Of a stretch of DNA of 41,138 nucleotides, positions 39,763 through 41,138 are shown in pieces (position 1 is the first letter of the stretch; the number at the start of each line of letters is the position of its first letter). The translations under genes and the position numbers were made by a program. Source of the stretch: Bacteroidaceae bacterium (GTDB lineage: Bacteria > Bacteroidota > Bacteroidia > Bacteroidales > Bacteroidaceae); the NCBI GenBank assembly GCA_024693505.1, contig JAILKU010000085.1, positions 1 to 41,138 of the forward strand, in the 5' to 3' direction. Below the pieces are notes generated by a model. That model did not search any database. It worked only from the letters and a program-made list of their open reading frames with translations, and had not been told where the DNA came from.

Positions 39763-40959
39763 ATGAAGATATTGGTTTTAAACTGCGGAAGCAGTAGCAT
39801 TAAGTACGCATTGTACAACATGGATGACCGAAGCGTCATCACAAGTGGCGGCATCGAGAAGATTGGCCTGCCCGACTCATTCATCAAGTTCAAGCTCGGC
39901 GGCGAGAAGCATCAGATAAACCGCCCCATTGAAGAGCACACCGCTGGTGTGCAGTTCATCTTCGAGGTACTGACCCAGGGAGAGTGGGCCGTGCTCAGCG
40001 ATCCAAGTGAGTTGGGCGCTGTGGGCCATCGTATGGTGCACGGAGGCGAGCGCTTTAATGAGAGCGTCCTGCTCAACGACGAGGTAATGCAGGCCTTCGC
40101 CCAGTGTAACGACCTGGCCCCTCTGCACAACCCCGCCAACATAAAGGGCGTCAATGCCGTCAAGGCCCTGCTGCCTCAGGTACCCCAGGTTGGCGTCTTC
40201 GACACGGCTTTTCACCAGACAATGCCTGACTATGCATATATGTACGCTCTGCCCTACGAACTCTACGAGAAATACGGCGTTCGCCGCTATGGTTTCCACG
40301 GCACGAGCCACCGCTATGTCTCCCAGCGCGTCTGCGAGTTCCTGGGCATCAAACCCGAGGGCAAACGCATCATCACCTGCCACATTGGCAACGGAGCCAG
40401 TATTGCTGCCGTACGCGATGGCCGTTGCGTAGATACGAGCATGGGCCTGACGCCTCTGGAGGGCCTCATCATGGGAACCCGCTCGGGCGATATTGACGCA
40501 GGTGCCGTAACGTTCCTGATGGATAAGCTCGGCCTGGACACCAAGGGCTTAAGCGCCTTGCTGAACAAACAGTCAGGCCTGATGGGCATAAGCGGACTGA
40601 GCAGCGACTTCCGCGATATCCTGGCCGGCATCGCTGCTGGGAACGACCGTGCTCGCCTGGCTAAGGAAATGTACACTTATCGCATCAAGAAGTATATCGG
40701 GCAGTATGCAGCCGCTATGGGCGGAGTGGACATTATCCTGTTCACCGGTGGAGCAGGCGAGAACCAGTGGGAGGTTCGCGAAGGAGCTACTCGCGGTTTG
40801 GAGTTTATGGGCGTAGTGATGGATGCAGAGCGGAACCACGCTTGCCGAGCCACTGAAGCTGTTATCTCAGCTGACAGCAGTGCTGTCACCGTCTGCGTCA
40901 TCCCTACCGACGAGGAACTGATGATAGCCCTCGATACCGAGCGTCTGGCTGGCAAATAA
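39763..40959 (+). CDS. ackA: Acetate kinase
   Basis: I chose the ATG at 39763 (MKILVLNCGSSSIKYALYN); 398 residues, normal for AckA. NCGSSSIKY, GHRMVHGGE, FDTAFHQTMP, RRYGFHGTSH, CHIGNGASIAAV, DTSMGLTPLEGLIMGTRSGD and FTGGAGEN are present. It makes ATP and acetate from acetyl phosphate, the main energy-yielding step of acetate fermentation. Last gene of the window. Confidence 0.96.
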   Translation: MKILVLNCGSSSIKYALYNMDDRSVITSGGIEKIGLPDSFIKFKLGGEKHQINRPIEEHTAGVQFIFEVLTQGEWAVLSDPSELGAVGHRMVHGGERFNESVLLNDEVMQAFAQCNDLAPLHNPANIKGVNAVKALLPQVPQVGVFDTAFHQTMPDYAYMYALPYELYEKYGVRRYGFHGTSHRYVSQRVCEFLGIKPEGKRIITCHIGNGASIAAVRDGRCVDTSMGLTPLEGLIMGTRSGDIDAGAVTFLMDKLGLDTKGLSALLNKQSGLMGISGLSSDFRDILAGIAAGNDRARLAKEMYTYRIKKYIGQYAAAMGGVDIILFTGGAGENQWEVREGATRGLEFMGVVMDAERNHACRATEAVISADSSAVTVCVIPTDEELMIALDTERLAGK

Positions 40960-41034
40960 TATCATACAAGCCCTATCGGCGCGTTAATTTTAATACCAAT
41001 CGGTCATTAGCTTTATGATGATAATAGACCTCTT

Positions 41035-41122
41035 CATTTGGCTTTAGACATTTAATCGTTTGCCTTTAGCCAAATGATAGTGCGCCTTTAGGCAAACGAT
41101 TGTATGCCTAAAGGCGCTGTCC
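41035..41122. repeat. Four-unit 22-bp array (GCCTTTAGGC family) after ackA
   Basis: Units start at 41035, 41057, 41079 and 41101, each 22 bp apart. Cores read TTTGGCTTTAGAC, TTTGCCTTTAGCC, GCGCCTTTAGGC and ATGCCTAAAGGCGC; the last carries the core in the opposite orientation. It occupies the 179-nt tail of the window after the ackA stop; no gene is seen there. Confidence 0.7.
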
Positions 41123-41138
41123 TTATGAGCTCGACAAA

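Overview
The window looks like a Bacteroidales chromosome, most likely Prevotellaceae. The reasons are: GC-rich genes separated by AT-rich gaps; promoters of the Bacteroidetes type (-33 TTTG, 19-20 nt spacer, -7 TAnnTTTG); no clear Shine-Dalgarno sites; four large proteins with a Por/T9SS-like C-terminal tail (Y-D-L-x-G-R-x ... GIYI-x-NGKK); an ECF sigma / DUF4974 / STN-barrel operon; and the core order hpt-adk-obg-pgeF-M23-bcp. I saw no rRNA, tRNA, insertion sequence or CRISPR array.

Layout. (1) 1-4690, plus strand: the 3' part of a large LamG surface protein, a second T9SS-like protein sharing its C-terminal module, a 45-residue peptide gene and a hairpin terminator. (2) 4866-11973, minus strand: an endonuclease/phosphatase-fold protein with a discoidin domain, and a 1773-residue GLUG-repeat protein. 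(3) 12263-14281, plus strand: a well-formed promoter, a second small peptide related to the first, and a lipoprotein with a fimbrillin-like N-terminus and a cysteine-marked beta-solenoid C-terminus. (4) 14535-20697, minus strand: a tightly coupled operon of ECF sigma factor, short DUF4974 anti-sigma-like protein, STN/TonB-receptor-like barrel and thioredoxin-like lipoprotein. (5) 21019-27020, minus strand: NAD(P)H-hydrate dehydratase, DUF4831, DUF1080, sugar MFS transporter and a GH110-like galactosidase. (6) 27637-35430, plus strand: hpt, adk, obg, pgeF, M23 peptidase, bcp, Pif1-like helicase, MATE exporter. (7) murF on the minus strand, then divergently folP-cdaA and pta-ackA on the plus strand.

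The most unusual signal is not in the genes. At least seven places between genes carry short arrays of 2-4 units with an almost invariant 22-bp step (21 bp in one). The unit sequence differs between loci, but each unit holds a palindromic or inverted core. In some arrays the core flips orientation while the 22-bp phase is kept. One two-part array (three units, a linker, then three units of an AAAACAACG palindrome) occurs at two loci. A 22-bp step is two helical turns, which suggests sites for a protein binding one face of DNA. Separately, the nnrD-hpt gap is framed by two 96-bp inverted arms (92/96 identical) that run exactly from the -7 box of a distal promoter to the -7 box of a proximal promoter on each side. 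Other points of interest are the paired small Y-x-x-P-E peptides beside surface-protein genes and heptamer-repeat insertions inside coding regions.

All calls come from reading the sequence and recalling family motifs. No database search was run.
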